From Enterocloster clostridioformis (GTDB taxonomy: Bacteria > Bacillota > Clostridia > Lachnospirales > Lachnospiraceae), in NCBI RefSeq assembly GCF_020297485.1, contig NZ_JAIWZC010000001.1:2666001-2730000 (forward strand): a DNA stretch of 64,000 bases, given 5' to 3'. This document shows positions 42,905 through 50,994 of the stretch, one piece after another; position 1 is the first letter of the stretch, and every line of letters starts with the position of its first letter. The position numbers and the translations under genes are program-made. Under the pieces are notes generated by a model. That model did no database searches. It had not been told where the DNA came from and saw only the letters and a list, made by a program, of their open reading frames with translations.

Positions 42905-44980
42905 TCAATCCAGAAGATTGGTCATACTCTTTAAGCTGATAGCCAGAGTAGAGATATTGTGGAGCATAGCTGATGTGGCCGGGGTTATGACGCCTCCCAC
43001 TCCCAGGAGTATAAGACCCAGGTTGAATCCGATGACAAACCGGTAGTTCCGGTCAATCCGGTCCATGAGTCCCCGGCTGATGGCCCTCAGTGTCACCAGC
43101 TGGAACAGATTGTCCTCAGAGATGGTGATATCCGCTATCTCCCTGGCAATCTCAGCCCCTTCGCTGATGGCAATTCCCGCGTCAGCGGCCGACAGTGCCG
43201 GCGAATCATTGATTCCGTCGCCAATCATAATGACCCTGCGGCCCTTCTTCTTTTCTTCGTCCACAAACCGGGCCTTGTCTTCGGGAAGGACCTCTGAATA
43301 ATACTCATCCACTCCCACACGTCCGGCAATGGCGGCTGCCGTGCGCTCACTGTCCCCCGTCATCATGACAATCTTGGTGATTCCCTGTCTGTGAAGGGCG
43401 GTGACAACCCCATCCGCCTCATCCCTCAACGGGTCCTCAATGCAGATCACGGCTGCCAGGCTTCCGCCGATAGCCAGATAGAGGTGGGAATATTCCACAG
43501 GAAGCCTGTCAAACACCTCCTTCTTATCCTCCGGTATCCTGCATCCCTCATCTTCAAATACAAAGTGATAGCTTCCAATCACCACCCTCTCATGGTCTAC
43601 ATAGGTTGCTATGCCGTGGGCCACGATGTAGTCCACCCTGGAATGCATCTCCTTGTGGACCAGCCCGCGTTTCACTGCCTCGTGTACCACCGCGTTGGCC
43701 ATGGAGTGGGGGAAATGTTCCTCCAGGCAGGCCGCAATCCGCAGCAGCTCATCCTTTTTCATACCATTGAACACCACCACATCCGCCACCTGCGGCCTGG
43801 CCTTTGTCAGGGTTCCTGTCTTGTCAAAGACAATGGTGCGGGCAGCAGCCACTGCCTCCATGTACTTGCCGCCCTTTACCGTAATATGGTAGCTGCCGGC
43901 CTCCCGCATGGCAGAGAGCACGGACAGGGGCATGGCCAGCTTCAATGCGCAGGAGAAATCCACCATCAGAATGGACAGGGCTTTTGTCACATTGCGGGTC
44001 AGCAGCCACGTGAGGACGGTTCCGCCCAGACTCCAGGGAACCAACGCGTCCGCCAGAGTGGCTGCCCTGTCTTCTGCCGTGGACTTAAGCTGCTCCGACT
44101 CCTCAATCATGGTCACAATCCGTTCAAACCGGGTGTCGCCTGCCGCCTTCCTGACCCGAAGGGTAATCTCTCCCTCTTCAACGGCTGTTCCCGCGTACAC
44201 GTAGGAGCCTTCCCCCTTCCTGACCGGCGCTGACTCTCCTGTCATGGAAGCCTGGTTCACCATGGCGTCCCCGGAAGTGACCACGCCGTCCAGAGGAATC
44301 ACATTTCCCATATGGACCGTTACCAGGTCTCCCTCCCGGATCTTTGAAACAGGGACCAGGACCTCTGTTCCGTCCACCTTCTGCCATACCCTGGAAATAT
44401 TTAAGGACATGCTTCTGGCAAGGTCGCTCACTGACTTTTTGTGGGTCCATTCTTCCAGAAGCTCCCCTATTCCCAGGAGGAACATAACAGAACCAGCCGT
44501 GTCAAAATCCCTTCTCAGAACAGACACGGCAATGGCCGTGGCGTCCAGCGCCTCCACCTCCAGCTTCCCCCTGAGCAGACAGCGGATTCCCTTCAGCAGA
44601 TACCGGATGGAGCGGACTGCCGTATAGACGGCCCGGACAGGCGGCGGCAGGAAGGACTTGGTAAACGCCCGCGCCATCACCTTCTGAACCAGCCTCTCCT
44701 TGTATTCACGGTTCAGGGCTCTGCCGCTGTTCTTCGGCACCAGCTCCCGTATCCGCTCATTATCATAAGAAAACCCCTGTATTCCCTCCAGGATTTCCCC
44801 GCGGCTGCCCTCATACACCACCGCGGCATCCGCTGTCCTCTCGTATACCCTGACATCCTTTACCCCGGGAAGGGTACAGAGATAATAATGCAGCAAATCA
44901 GCCTGCCGTATGCTCATTTCCTTCTGATAAAAATGAACCCTGACCCTTCCCCTTATCTCATGTCTAATTACAAACTTCAT
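42905..44980 (-). CDS. P1B-type heavy-metal ATPase, FezB-like (ferrosome)
   Basis: A 691-residue metal-transporting ATPase. The N-terminal domain is a ferredoxin-like fold without CxxC but with RGRVRVHF; the actuator has TGES at 247-250; the transmembrane metal site is SCA in DFSCALKLAMP (343-345) instead of CPC, which fits the P1B-6 subgroup; the phosphorylation loop is DKTGTLT (386-392), and GDGINDSPAL closes the ATP domain. P1B-6 ATPases include FezB, which loads iron into ferrosomes. Gene context (DUF6110 protein just upstream, Feo genes beyond) supports iron. An ordinary efflux pump is the alternative. Confidence 0.88.
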   Translation of the reverse strand: MKFVIRHEIRGRVRVHFYQKEMSIRQADLLHYYLCTLPGVKDVRVYERTADAAVVYEGSRGEILEGIQGFSYDNERIRELVPKNSGRALNREYKERLVQKVMARAFTKSFLPPPVRAVYTAVRSIRYLLKGIRCLLRGKLEVEALDATAIAVSVLRRDFDTAGSVMFLLGIGELLEEWTHKKSVSDLARSMSLNISRVWQKVDGTEVLVPVSKIREGDLVTVHMGNVIPLDGVVTSGDAMVNQASMTGESAPVRKGEGSYVYAGTAVEEGEITLRVRKAAGDTRFERIVTMIEESEQLKSTAEDRAATLADALVPWSLGGTVLTWLLTRNVTKALSILMVDFSCALKLAMPLSVLSAMREAGSYHITVKGGKYMEAVAAARTIVFDKTGTLTKARPQVADVVVFNGMKKDELLRIAACLEEHFPHSMANAVVHEAVKRGLVHKEMHSRVDYIVAHGIATYVDHERVVIGSYHFVFEDEGCRIPEDKKEVFDRLPVEYSHLYLAIGGSLAAVICIEDPLRDEADGVVTALHRQGITKIVMMTGDSERTAAAIAGRVGVDEYYSEVLPEDKARFVDEEKKKGRRVIMIGDGINDSPALSAADAGIAISEGAEIAREIADITISEDNLFQLVTLRAISRGLMDRIDRNYRFVIGFNLGLILLGVGGVITPATSAMLHNISTLAISLKSMTNLLD

Positions 44981-45076
44981 TGTTTCAGGCTCCTTTTCCC
45001 AACTGACTCAGACACATTTTAACAGTAAATGAAAAAATTACCGCCCGGAGATATCCTTCCCCAGGCGGATTGTACA

Positions 45077-45409
45077 TTACGCTGTAACCGTATCAGCAGA
45101 AGCTGTCTCATCTTCCTTCAAATCTTCCGAGGTCTGCTCCGGGGCTTCCTCCCCGCTTTCATCCTCAAATACGTCCTCCCGGCAGCGCTGCGCGTTGATT
45201 TCCCTGGCCTCTGCCAGGATGTCCTCAGCGTTCTCCTGAATATTGGTGGCGGTGGTCATCACACAGTCCTTAGCCCTTAATCCGGCTGCCAGACAATTGA
45301 TATAAAACCTCTTGGCATCATCACTTCCCAGAATCTTCACGCCTGCTGTTCCGAACAGAACGCCGCCTAAGAAAAGACCTATTTTCTTACATTTAAAACA
45401 ATCAATCAT
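45077..45409 (-). CDS. DUF6110 protein, FezA-like candidate
   Basis: A 110-residue protein: N-terminal cysteines (MIDCFKCKK), a single transmembrane helix (IGLFLGGVLFGTAGVKILG), an amphipathic helix (DAKRFYINCLAAGLRAKDCV, TNIQENAEDILAEAREINAQ) and an acidic C-terminal tail (EDVFEDESGEEAPEQTSEDL). GGAGG precedes the ATG. This family occurs next to P1B ATPases in Clostridia, the same place as FezA of ferrosome operons. Acidic tail and membrane anchor fit an iron-granule membrane protein, by inference. Confidence 0.75.
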   Translation of the reverse strand: MIDCFKCKKIGLFLGGVLFGTAGVKILGSDDAKRFYINCLAAGLRAKDCVMTTATNIQENAEDILAEAREINAQRCREDVFEDESGEEAPEQTSEDLKEDETASADTVTA

Positions 45410-45422
45410 TCTCTTTGTCCTC

Positions 45423-45503
45423 CTACTTATGCTTATAGCCTGTGTAAACCGTCATCGCCAGACAGAATACCATGGCCCAAGCCCAGAATCTGTGATTTTT
45501 CAT
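45423..45503 (-). CDS. 26-residue membrane peptide in the ferrosome-like operon
   Basis: The peptide begins MKNHRFWAWAMVFC, contains a single hydrophobic helix (WAWAMVFCLAMTVY) and ends TGYKHK. An AAAGGATG element precedes the ATG, its stop is followed directly by the GGAGG of the DUF6110 gene (13 bases apart), and the sequence resembles small proteins of DUF6219 type (charged start, one helix, YTGYK end). Position between the Fur-like and FezA-like genes corresponds to a small fez gene in ferrosome operons. It is below the usual length cutoff for gene calling. Confidence 0.7.
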   Translation of the reverse strand: MKNHRFWAWAMVFCLAMTVYTGYKHK

Positions 45504-45534
45504 CTTACGTTACATCCTTTACGTAAACATTTGC

Positions 45535-45810
45535 TTAATTAGTCTCCCGGGACCGGGTATCTTCTTCCTTATCAGACACAAAAGAATATTGATAAGAACG
45601 AGTCAGGACACCGATCTCCTCCAGCGTGCTTACAGTCCTGTACACGGTGGCCATCCCCAGCTTCGTGTCCCGTTTCCGCGCTTCATAGAAAATCTCCTTG
45701 CAGTTTGTCCAGTTTCCCTCCAGAATAACATCCAGGAGCATCCTGCGCTGCTGCGTAATCCGCATTCCCCTCTTCTGAAACTCGTCTATCACCTGTTCCT
45801 TCTGCCACAT
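45535..45810 (-). CDS. short Fur-like winged-helix protein without the metal-binding domain
   Basis: A 91-residue protein from ATG 45810 (after GAGGAGG): helix-turn-helix of Fur-family regulators (VIDEFQKRGMRITQQRRMLL, CKEIFYEARKRDTKLGMATV, YRTVSTLEEIGVLTRSY). A normal Fur protein has about 50 more residues forming the dimer and metal sites (HHxH and CxxC motifs); here the chain ends in an acidic DKEEDTRSRETN. It may bind DNA without sensing metal, or be an anti-regulator. Its gene leads the ferrosome-like operon. An upstream in-frame ATG at 45942 has no ribosome binding site. Confidence 0.85.
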   Translation of the reverse strand: MWQKEQVIDEFQKRGMRITQQRRMLLDVILEGNWTNCKEIFYEARKRDTKLGMATVYRTVSTLEEIGVLTRSYQYSFVSDKEEDTRSRETN

Positions 45811-45847
45811 GTCGGTTCCCTCCTCACCTGCAATCGGCCAAATCGGA

Positions 45848-45888
45848 ATGTGTCCGGAAGATACCTGCACAAGCATTTCCGGACACAT
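45848..45888. promoter_or_regulatory. perfect 12-base inverted repeat before the Fur-like gene
   Basis: ATGTGTCCGGAA (45848-45859) and TTCCGGACACAT (45877-45888) with a 17-base loop, between feoB and the short Fur-like gene. No T run follows on either strand, so an operator or an RNA structure in the leader is more likely than a terminator. Confidence 0.6.
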
Positions 45889-45950
45889 CTGTCCCCCAGG
45901 CCTGCCGCAGCCGGACTGTCCAGTGACCATTTCCGCCTGCATCAGGGCTG

Positions 45951-48125
45951 TTATGATGCTGTCTTTGTCTTTACATTCACATTAAGGGAATTGCTCTCTT
46001 TGTACGGTCTTACCAGCAAATAGATGAATCCGGCCACGGCTGCAATTGCCACGACGGTTCCGATTCCAAAGGTTCCTGTTGTAAACCAGCTGCCAAACTG
46101 GTATATGCACAGCGCCACCACATATGCGAGTACAGTCTGATAACCGATTGCAAACCAGGTCCACCTTGCATTGTTCATCTCACGCTTAATAGCGCCCATG
46201 GCCGCAAAGCAGGGTGCGCACAGCAGGTTGAACACCAGGAAGGAATACGCGCTGACAGCTGTAAAGCTTTGGGCCAGTGTTCCCCAGATTTCAGCTCCGT
46301 CCTCAGCCACTTCCGCAAAGCCGTAGAGAATACCGAAGGTACCGACTACATTTTCCTTTGCAACCAGACCTGTGATGGCCGCCACAGCAGCCTGCCAGTT
46401 CCCCCATCCAAGAGGAGCGAATATCCAGGCAATGGCCTGGCCGATTAACGCCAGAATTCCGTCCGACAAATCCTCCACCATTCCAAAGTGTCCGTCCACA
46501 AAGCCAAAGCCGGATGTAAACCAAACAAAAATGGTGGACAGCAGAATTACGGTTCCCGCCTTTTTAATAAAGGACCAGCCTCTCTCCCACATGCTGCGCA
46601 GAACATTCGACACGGTTGGAAGGTGGTAAGCAGGAAGCTCCATTACGAACGGCGCCGGGTCACCTGCAAACATTTTTGTCTTCTTTAAGATGATGCCGGA
46701 GCAGATGATGGCCGCGATTCCTACGAAATAGGCACTGGGCGCTACCCAGGAAGCGCCTCCGAACAATGCTCCCGCAAACAGCGCAATAATGGGCAGCTTT
46801 GCTCCGCAGGGAATGAAGGTGGTGGTCATGACGGTCATTTTGCGGTCCCTGTCATTCTCAATGGTACGGGAAGCCATGATGCCCGGAACGCCGCAGCCGG
46901 TTCCAATCAGCATGGGGATAAAGGACTTTCCTGACAATCCGAACTTGCGGAAAATTCTGTCCATGATAAATGCCACCCTGGCCATGTAACCGCAGGACTC
47001 AAGGAATGCAAGGAAAATAAACAGCACCAGCATCTGGGGCACGAAGCCAAGCACAGCGCCCACACCTGCCACAATACCGTCTAATATCAGGCTGGAAAGC
47101 CAGTCGGCACAGCCGACAGCCGTGAGGAATCCCTCCACAATAACAGGTACGCCCGGCACTTCCAGTCCCAACAGGCTCCATCCCTCCCCAAACACGCCGT
47201 CGTTCGCCCAGTCAGTGGCCCAGGTACCCACGGTGGTAACTGAAACATAGTAGACAACCCACATTACTGCCGCAAAAATCGGGAGCGCCAGGAAACGGTT
47301 GGTGACGATATGGTCAATCTTGTCGGAGACGCTCATCTTCTCCCTGCTCTTCTTTGTATAACACCTGCCAATAATGGATGTGATATATGTGTAGCGCTCA
47401 TTGGTGATGATGCTCTCAGCGTCATCGTCCGCGGCATCCTCCATGCGCGCTATGATGCTTCCCACATCCGGAACCATGGTCATCTGCGCCGCTATCTTGT
47501 CATCCCGTTCAAACAGCTTGATGGCATAGAAGCGCTTCTGCGCCTCAGGCACATTGCCGCCGACGCACCGCTCGATTTCCTCCAGGGCTGCCTCCACATC
47601 GGCGGAGAACTTGTGTACAGCCGCAGTCGCCCTGCTGTCCCTTGCAAGCTCCACCGCCTTGTTGGCGGCCTCCATGATACCGGTACCCTTTAATGCGGAA
47701 ATCTCCACCACAGGACAGCCCAGCTCCCTGCTCAGGGCCTGAATGTTAATCTGGTCCCCGCTCTTTTTAACCACATCCATCATGTTGACAGCCATCAGCA
47801 CGGGAATTCCCAGCTCCATCAGCTGGGTGGTCAGGTACAGGTTCCGCTCCAGGTTGGTTCCGTCCACAATGTTTAGGATGGCATCCGGGCGCTCGGTAAT
47901 CAGGTAGTTCCTGGCAACCACCTCTTCCAGCGTGTAAGGCGACAGTGAATAAATACCGGGAAGGTCCATGATAATGACATCCTTATTCCCCTTAAGCTTG
48001 CCCTCCTTCTTTTCCACCGTGACACCGGGCCAGTTTCCTACAAACTGATTGGACCCGGTAAGACCGTTGAACAGCGTGGTCTTTCCGCAGTTGGGATTAC
48101 CGGCCAAAGCAATTTTGATTGACAT
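45951..48125 (-). CDS. feoB: ferrous iron transporter FeoB
   Basis: A 724-residue membrane GTPase that imports Fe(II). G1 GNPNCGKTT, G2/G3 region DLPGIYSLSPY, G4 VNMMD, G5 SALKGTG; then the two Gate domains and core (FLAFLESCGYMARVAFIMDR, IPMLIGTGCGVPGIMASRTI, TTFIPCGAKLPIIALF, FNLLCAPCFAAMGAI). ATG at 48125 sits at proper spacing from GAGGAGG; ATG at 48131 is too close. Preceded by two feoA genes and a DtxR-like operator. Confidence 0.97.
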   Translation of the reverse strand: MSIKIALAGNPNCGKTTLFNGLTGSNQFVGNWPGVTVEKKEGKLKGNKDVIIMDLPGIYSLSPYTLEEVVARNYLITERPDAILNIVDGTNLERNLYLTTQLMELGIPVLMAVNMMDVVKKSGDQINIQALSRELGCPVVEISALKGTGIMEAANKAVELARDSRATAAVHKFSADVEAALEEIERCVGGNVPEAQKRFYAIKLFERDDKIAAQMTMVPDVGSIIARMEDAADDDAESIITNERYTYITSIIGRCYTKKSREKMSVSDKIDHIVTNRFLALPIFAAVMWVVYYVSVTTVGTWATDWANDGVFGEGWSLLGLEVPGVPVIVEGFLTAVGCADWLSSLILDGIVAGVGAVLGFVPQMLVLFIFLAFLESCGYMARVAFIMDRIFRKFGLSGKSFIPMLIGTGCGVPGIMASRTIENDRDRKMTVMTTTFIPCGAKLPIIALFAGALFGGASWVAPSAYFVGIAAIICSGIILKKTKMFAGDPAPFVMELPAYHLPTVSNVLRSMWERGWSFIKKAGTVILLSTIFVWFTSGFGFVDGHFGMVEDLSDGILALIGQAIAWIFAPLGWGNWQAAVAAITGLVAKENVVGTFGILYGFAEVAEDGAEIWGTLAQSFTAVSAYSFLVFNLLCAPCFAAMGAIKREMNNARWTWFAIGYQTVLAYVVALCIYQFGSWFTTGTFGIGTVVAIAAVAGFIYLLVRPYKESNSLNVNVKTKTAS

Positions 48126-48170
48126 TTTCATATCCTCCTCATTCTCTTATTGAGAAAATTTATCAATAAA

Positions 48171-48185
48171 TTAGTTATGACTAAC
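48171..48185. promoter_or_regulatory. DtxR-like operator before feoB
   Basis: TTAGTTATGACTAAC lies 46 bases before the feoB start, between feoA and feoB. It matches the palindromes at 36749 and 39206. Confidence 0.6.
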
Positions 48186-48209
48186 TCAATCTTTTAAAAA
48201 AAGCAGTTC

Positions 48210-48431
48210 CTACTGCACTTCAATCATCTCGGCATCCGCTTTCCTTAAGGACAGCTCATAGCCCCTTACATTCACTTCCACAGGATCCCCCAGAGGCGCC
48301 ACCTTGCGGACATATACTTCCGTCCCTTTTGTAATACCCATATCCATGATACGGCGTTTTACAGCCCCTTCTCCGTGAAGTTTAACAACCGTTACCGTGC
48401 TTTTGCATTTTACTTCCTTCAATGTGCGCAT
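48210..48431 (-). CDS. feoA: FeoA-family SH3-like protein, second copy
   Basis: A 73-residue protein: MRTLKEVKCKSTVTVVKLHG, VKRRIMDMGITKGTEVYVRK, APLGDPVEVNVRGYELSLRK. This is the usual FeoA SH3-like fold, which assists FeoB at the inner face of the membrane. Second of two feoA genes in tandem. Confidence 0.94.
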   Translation of the reverse strand: MRTLKEVKCKSTVTVVKLHGEGAVKRRIMDMGITKGTEVYVRKVAPLGDPVEVNVRGYELSLRKADAEMIEVQ

Positions 48432-48470
48432 CTTATTAATGCTCCTTTCCTTCTCATACCCGCGGCCATT

Positions 48471-48680
48471 TTACACCATAATCTTATTGGCCATCTCTTT
48501 GCTTATGGCAACCCTTGATTCCTTTACATTGACAATCACATTGCCATTGTTAGCAGAAACAACAGTCACACTCGCTCCCGGTACGAATCCCATGTTCTCC
48601 AGATGACGTCTTACCTCTTCCTTGCCGCCCACCCGGACTATGGATGCCTCAGTACCTTCTTTTACCAATGTCAACGGCAT
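48471..48680 (-). CDS. feoA: FeoA-family SH3-like protein, first copy
   Basis: A 69-residue FeoA-like protein (MPLTLVKEGTEASIVRVGGK, HLENMGFVPGASVTVVSANN, VNVKESRVAISKEMANKIMV). ATG at 48680 lies eight bases after AGAGGAG; ATG at 48686 is too close. It is the first gene of the feoA-feoA-feoB transcript, read from the promoter at 48799-48771. Confidence 0.93.
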   Translation of the reverse strand: MPLTLVKEGTEASIVRVGGKEEVRRHLENMGFVPGASVTVVSANNGNVIVNVKESRVAISKEMANKIMV

Positions 48681-48768
48681 ACCCATCACTCCTCTTTCTG
48701 AACCTGATGTGATTCTGTTCCCTATATCCATATTGCAGCTGGAAAGTTATGGCATCCTAACTGCAAAT

Positions 48769-48799
48769 TTAGGTTAGCACCAGTTAACTGAAATGTCAA
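48769..48799 (-). promoter_or_regulatory. feo promoter with overlapping metal-regulator site
   Basis: On the minus strand TTGACA (48799-48794), 17-base spacer, TAACCT (48776-48771). Within and beside it, TTAGGTTAG (48769-48777) and AGTTAACTGAA (48782-48792) form an imperfect palindrome related to the DtxR/IdeR consensus TTAGGTTAG-CTAACCTAA. Regulator binding would block the promoter. Confidence 0.6.
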
Positions 48800-48854
48800 T
48801 AATTTTTTTCAATTTAATTGCGGTTTTTTTTGCGATTTCAGCCCCGCTGCCAAT

Positions 48855-48883
48855 TTGCGTTTCCTCTCAGGATATGATAAAAT
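48855..48883 (+). promoter_or_regulatory. promoter of the DtxR-family gene
   Basis: TTGCGT (48855-48860), 17-base spacer and TAAAAT (48878-48883), 63 bases before the chosen start codon. Confidence 0.55.
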
Positions 48884-48945
48884 AGAAAACAGCTGCCGCA
48901 GACTTAGAACAAACTAATGTTTATCAGTGGGAGGATTTGATTAAA

Positions 48946-49335
48946 TTGAAAATACAGGAATCAGCTGAAAATTATCTGGAAACAATCTTGATTTTAAGCC
49001 ACCGAAACCCCTATGTCCGCTCCATCGACATCGCCAACGAGCTGTCATTTTCCAAGCCCAGCGTCAGCGTGGCCATGAAGAATCTGCGCGAAAACGGTTA
49101 TATCCTCATGGATGACCAGGGCCATATCACCCTCAGCAGCATTGGAAAAGAAATCGCCGAGACCATGTATGAACGCCACACCATGCTTTCCCAGTGGCTC
49201 ATGTACCTTGGCGTGGACGAGCAGACAGCCGTGGAGGATGCGTGCCGCATTGAACATGTGGTCAGCGCCGAAAGCTTCCGGGCCATCAAGGACCATATCA
49301 CCAATGGGCATGAGCTTCCGGGAGACAACGCATAA
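48946..49335 (+). CDS. DtxR/MntR-family metal-dependent transcriptional regulator
   Basis: About 129 residues from TTG 48946, which is read MKIQESAENYLETILILSHR, the standard start of this family, 11 bases after GGAGG; TTG 48937 is closer but too near. Winged helix (IDIANELSFSKPSVSVAMKN), then the metal and dimer domain (ERHTMLSQWLMYLGVDEQTA, DACRIEHVVSAESFRAIKDH) with Glu, His and Cys in the places of metal ligands. No SH3-like third domain, as in MntR. Divergent from feoA. It probably represses the feo operon and the other TTAGTTATNACTAA sites. Confidence 0.9.
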   Translation: MKIQESAENYLETILILSHRNPYVRSIDIANELSFSKPSVSVAMKNLRENGYILMDDQGHITLSSIGKEIAETMYERHTMLSQWLMYLGVDEQTAVEDACRIEHVVSAESFRAIKDHITNGHELPGDNA

Positions 49336-49362
49336 GACACGCCGTCAGGAACATTCACAAAA

Positions 49363-49409
49363 ACACAGCGCTTACCGACCATATCGTGCGGAGGCGCCGT
49401 GTCTTTTTT
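49363..49409 (+). terminator. terminator of the DtxR-family gene
   Basis: ACACAGCGC (49363-49371) pairs with GCGCCGTGT (49394-49402), mismatched at one base, followed by CTTTTTT. Confidence 0.75.
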
Positions 49410-49426
49410 ATGCTTTCTCACTGTCT

Positions 49427-50803
49427 CTACCGCTGTTCTTTCTGATATTCTCTCCGGGGTCCCTGATTTTCTTCCGGGTTTCCCGGCCCGTCCGTCCTTA
49501 TATACACACTCTCCGGCCGTCCCTTGGTGGTGGTCCTGGTCTTATACGCAATCTTTAGATACCCCTCCTGCTCCAGTACCGCCAGAAAACGGTTGGCGCT
49601 CCGTTTGGTGATTCCCAGTCTGAGCGCCAGGGTTCTGGCTGTAATTTCCTGCTTTTCGGAGGCGCTGATGGCAGTGAATATTTTCTTTACTGTCAGGGGC
49701 GAAAGCCTGGACTGTACGTCCAGCACCTCGCTGTTGTCCACATTCATGAGCAGCTGGCCGCAGTCCCCCATGGGACCGATGATCTGCTCCCTCTCATTGA
49801 TCAGGTATGCCAGAGACTGCTTAAGTTCAGCCTCGTGGCAGGCGTCAAGAGCATTTAACCTGGCCTGGGAAAGGCTGTTTCCAAGACCGCAGCCGATACT
49901 GAAACGGGCGGACAGCTTTTTCTCCCTCAGAAACGGACTCAGACGGTCCTCCTTAAAATCTCCGGTCCAGCCCGACACATGTTTCTTGGTGGACACGATT
50001 TCCAGCCCGTAATGGCGCCGGTGGACCGAACAGTCAATCATGGATGCCCCTATAAATTCAATCACCAGATTTTCAAGCCTCATATAATCATAATCCAGCC
50101 CCTGGAACATCTCGCCGCCGGAACCGTTTTCCGACAGCTTCACAATGATGACTCCCGGTATCTGCTCCTCAAGCTTCCTGCGCTCAATCTCGTCGAGAAG
50201 CTTGTCACACATCTCCCCCACATACTGCTTGCTGGGGAAAGGGAAGTAGACCTTAACGCCGGCCTTCTGCAGTGCCGGCACAATGCTGGAAAACCGCGTG
50301 ACGGATAAATCAATCTTTCCTTCCTCCCACAGCTTCACATGTTTCCTGTACTCCTCCTGCTCAATCCCAAGCATCCGATCCATGTCAAACTCATCCTCTG
50401 AAAGCTCCCGGATATCAGGCATGGGGCTGCGCCCCTCCACAAAATCCTTAAGGCCCACACCGAAGATCTCCACAATATCAGCGTAAACTCTAGTAAAATC
50501 CAGGTTCCTGTTCTCATTTAACAGCTGCAGGAATAAACGGTACAGGGCAGCCTCATCCGTGTTAAAAAAACAGATAGGGCGTTTCTCTTCTTTATAATAA
50601 AGATGTATCATATGCGCAGGAAAACTGCCGGAGGTTAGAATGCCGTCAAACTCCTCCGTAACATTTTTATGGATATGCTGTATATCCGAAAATGTCTTAT
50701 ACGTAAATATGCAATAATCAAAGTCCCGGTCCGCAAGCATAGACTGGAGAAACTCCTTTATATATTCTGTTGCGATGACTGCAATCTTCCTCTTCAATTT
50801 CAT
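49427..50803 (-). CDS. transcriptional regulator of the amidohydrolase/MFS operon (family not recognised)
   Basis: A 458-residue protein. ATG at 50803 (MKLKRKIAVIATEYIKEFLQ) is more likely than 50857. N terminal: an alpha/beta sensor domain that recalls PrpR-type receptor domains (DGILTSGSFPAHMIHL). Middle: a domain with a GCGLG-like motif (SIGCGLGNSLSQARLNALDA), reminiscent of degenerate GGDEF-like folds. C terminal: winged helix (ITARTLALRLGITKRSANRF, LAVLEQEGYLKIAY). It is divergent from the M20/MFS operon and probably its activator or repressor. Exact family uncertain. Confidence 0.7.
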   Translation of the reverse strand: MKLKRKIAVIATEYIKEFLQSMLADRDFDYCIFTYKTFSDIQHIHKNVTEEFDGILTSGSFPAHMIHLYYKEEKRPICFFNTDEAALYRLFLQLLNENRNLDFTRVYADIVEIFGVGLKDFVEGRSPMPDIRELSEDEFDMDRMLGIEQEEYRKHVKLWEEGKIDLSVTRFSSIVPALQKAGVKVYFPFPSKQYVGEMCDKLLDEIERRKLEEQIPGVIIVKLSENGSGGEMFQGLDYDYMRLENLVIEFIGASMIDCSVHRRHYGLEIVSTKKHVSGWTGDFKEDRLSPFLREKKLSARFSIGCGLGNSLSQARLNALDACHEAELKQSLAYLINEREQIIGPMGDCGQLLMNVDNSEVLDVQSRLSPLTVKKIFTAISASEKQEITARTLALRLGITKRSANRFLAVLEQEGYLKIAYKTRTTTKGRPESVYIRTDGPGNPEENQGPRREYQKEQR

Positions 50804-50917
50804 TCCTCCCCAAACCGCTCTGTCTCCTATCTTAACATAGCAGCGGGAAATCCGCATCCTCCAAATGAAATAATCTCTTGTTTTTTGTCAATCATACATA
50901 AAAATCTTTTTCCCATC

Positions 50918-50960
50918 TTGACATTCATTGTCTTTTTTGTCATAATAAAGACAAGTCTTT
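50918..50960 (+). promoter_or_regulatory. promoter and palindrome of the amidohydrolase/MFS operon
   Basis: TTGACA (50918-50923), 17-base spacer, CATAAT (50941-50946), then the palindrome AAAGACAAGTCTTT (50947-50960) right after the -10 box. GTCTTT words recur on both sides. Probably the operator of the divergent regulator. Confidence 0.65.
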
Positions 50961-50994
50961 ATATAGTCTTTTTATACTCAAGGAGGGCACTACG

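Noticed and set aside
45423..48185. A Fur box in front of the ferrosome-like operon
   Set aside because: No 19-base Fur-type palindrome was found between 45811 and 45950; only the unrelated 12-base inverted repeat is there.
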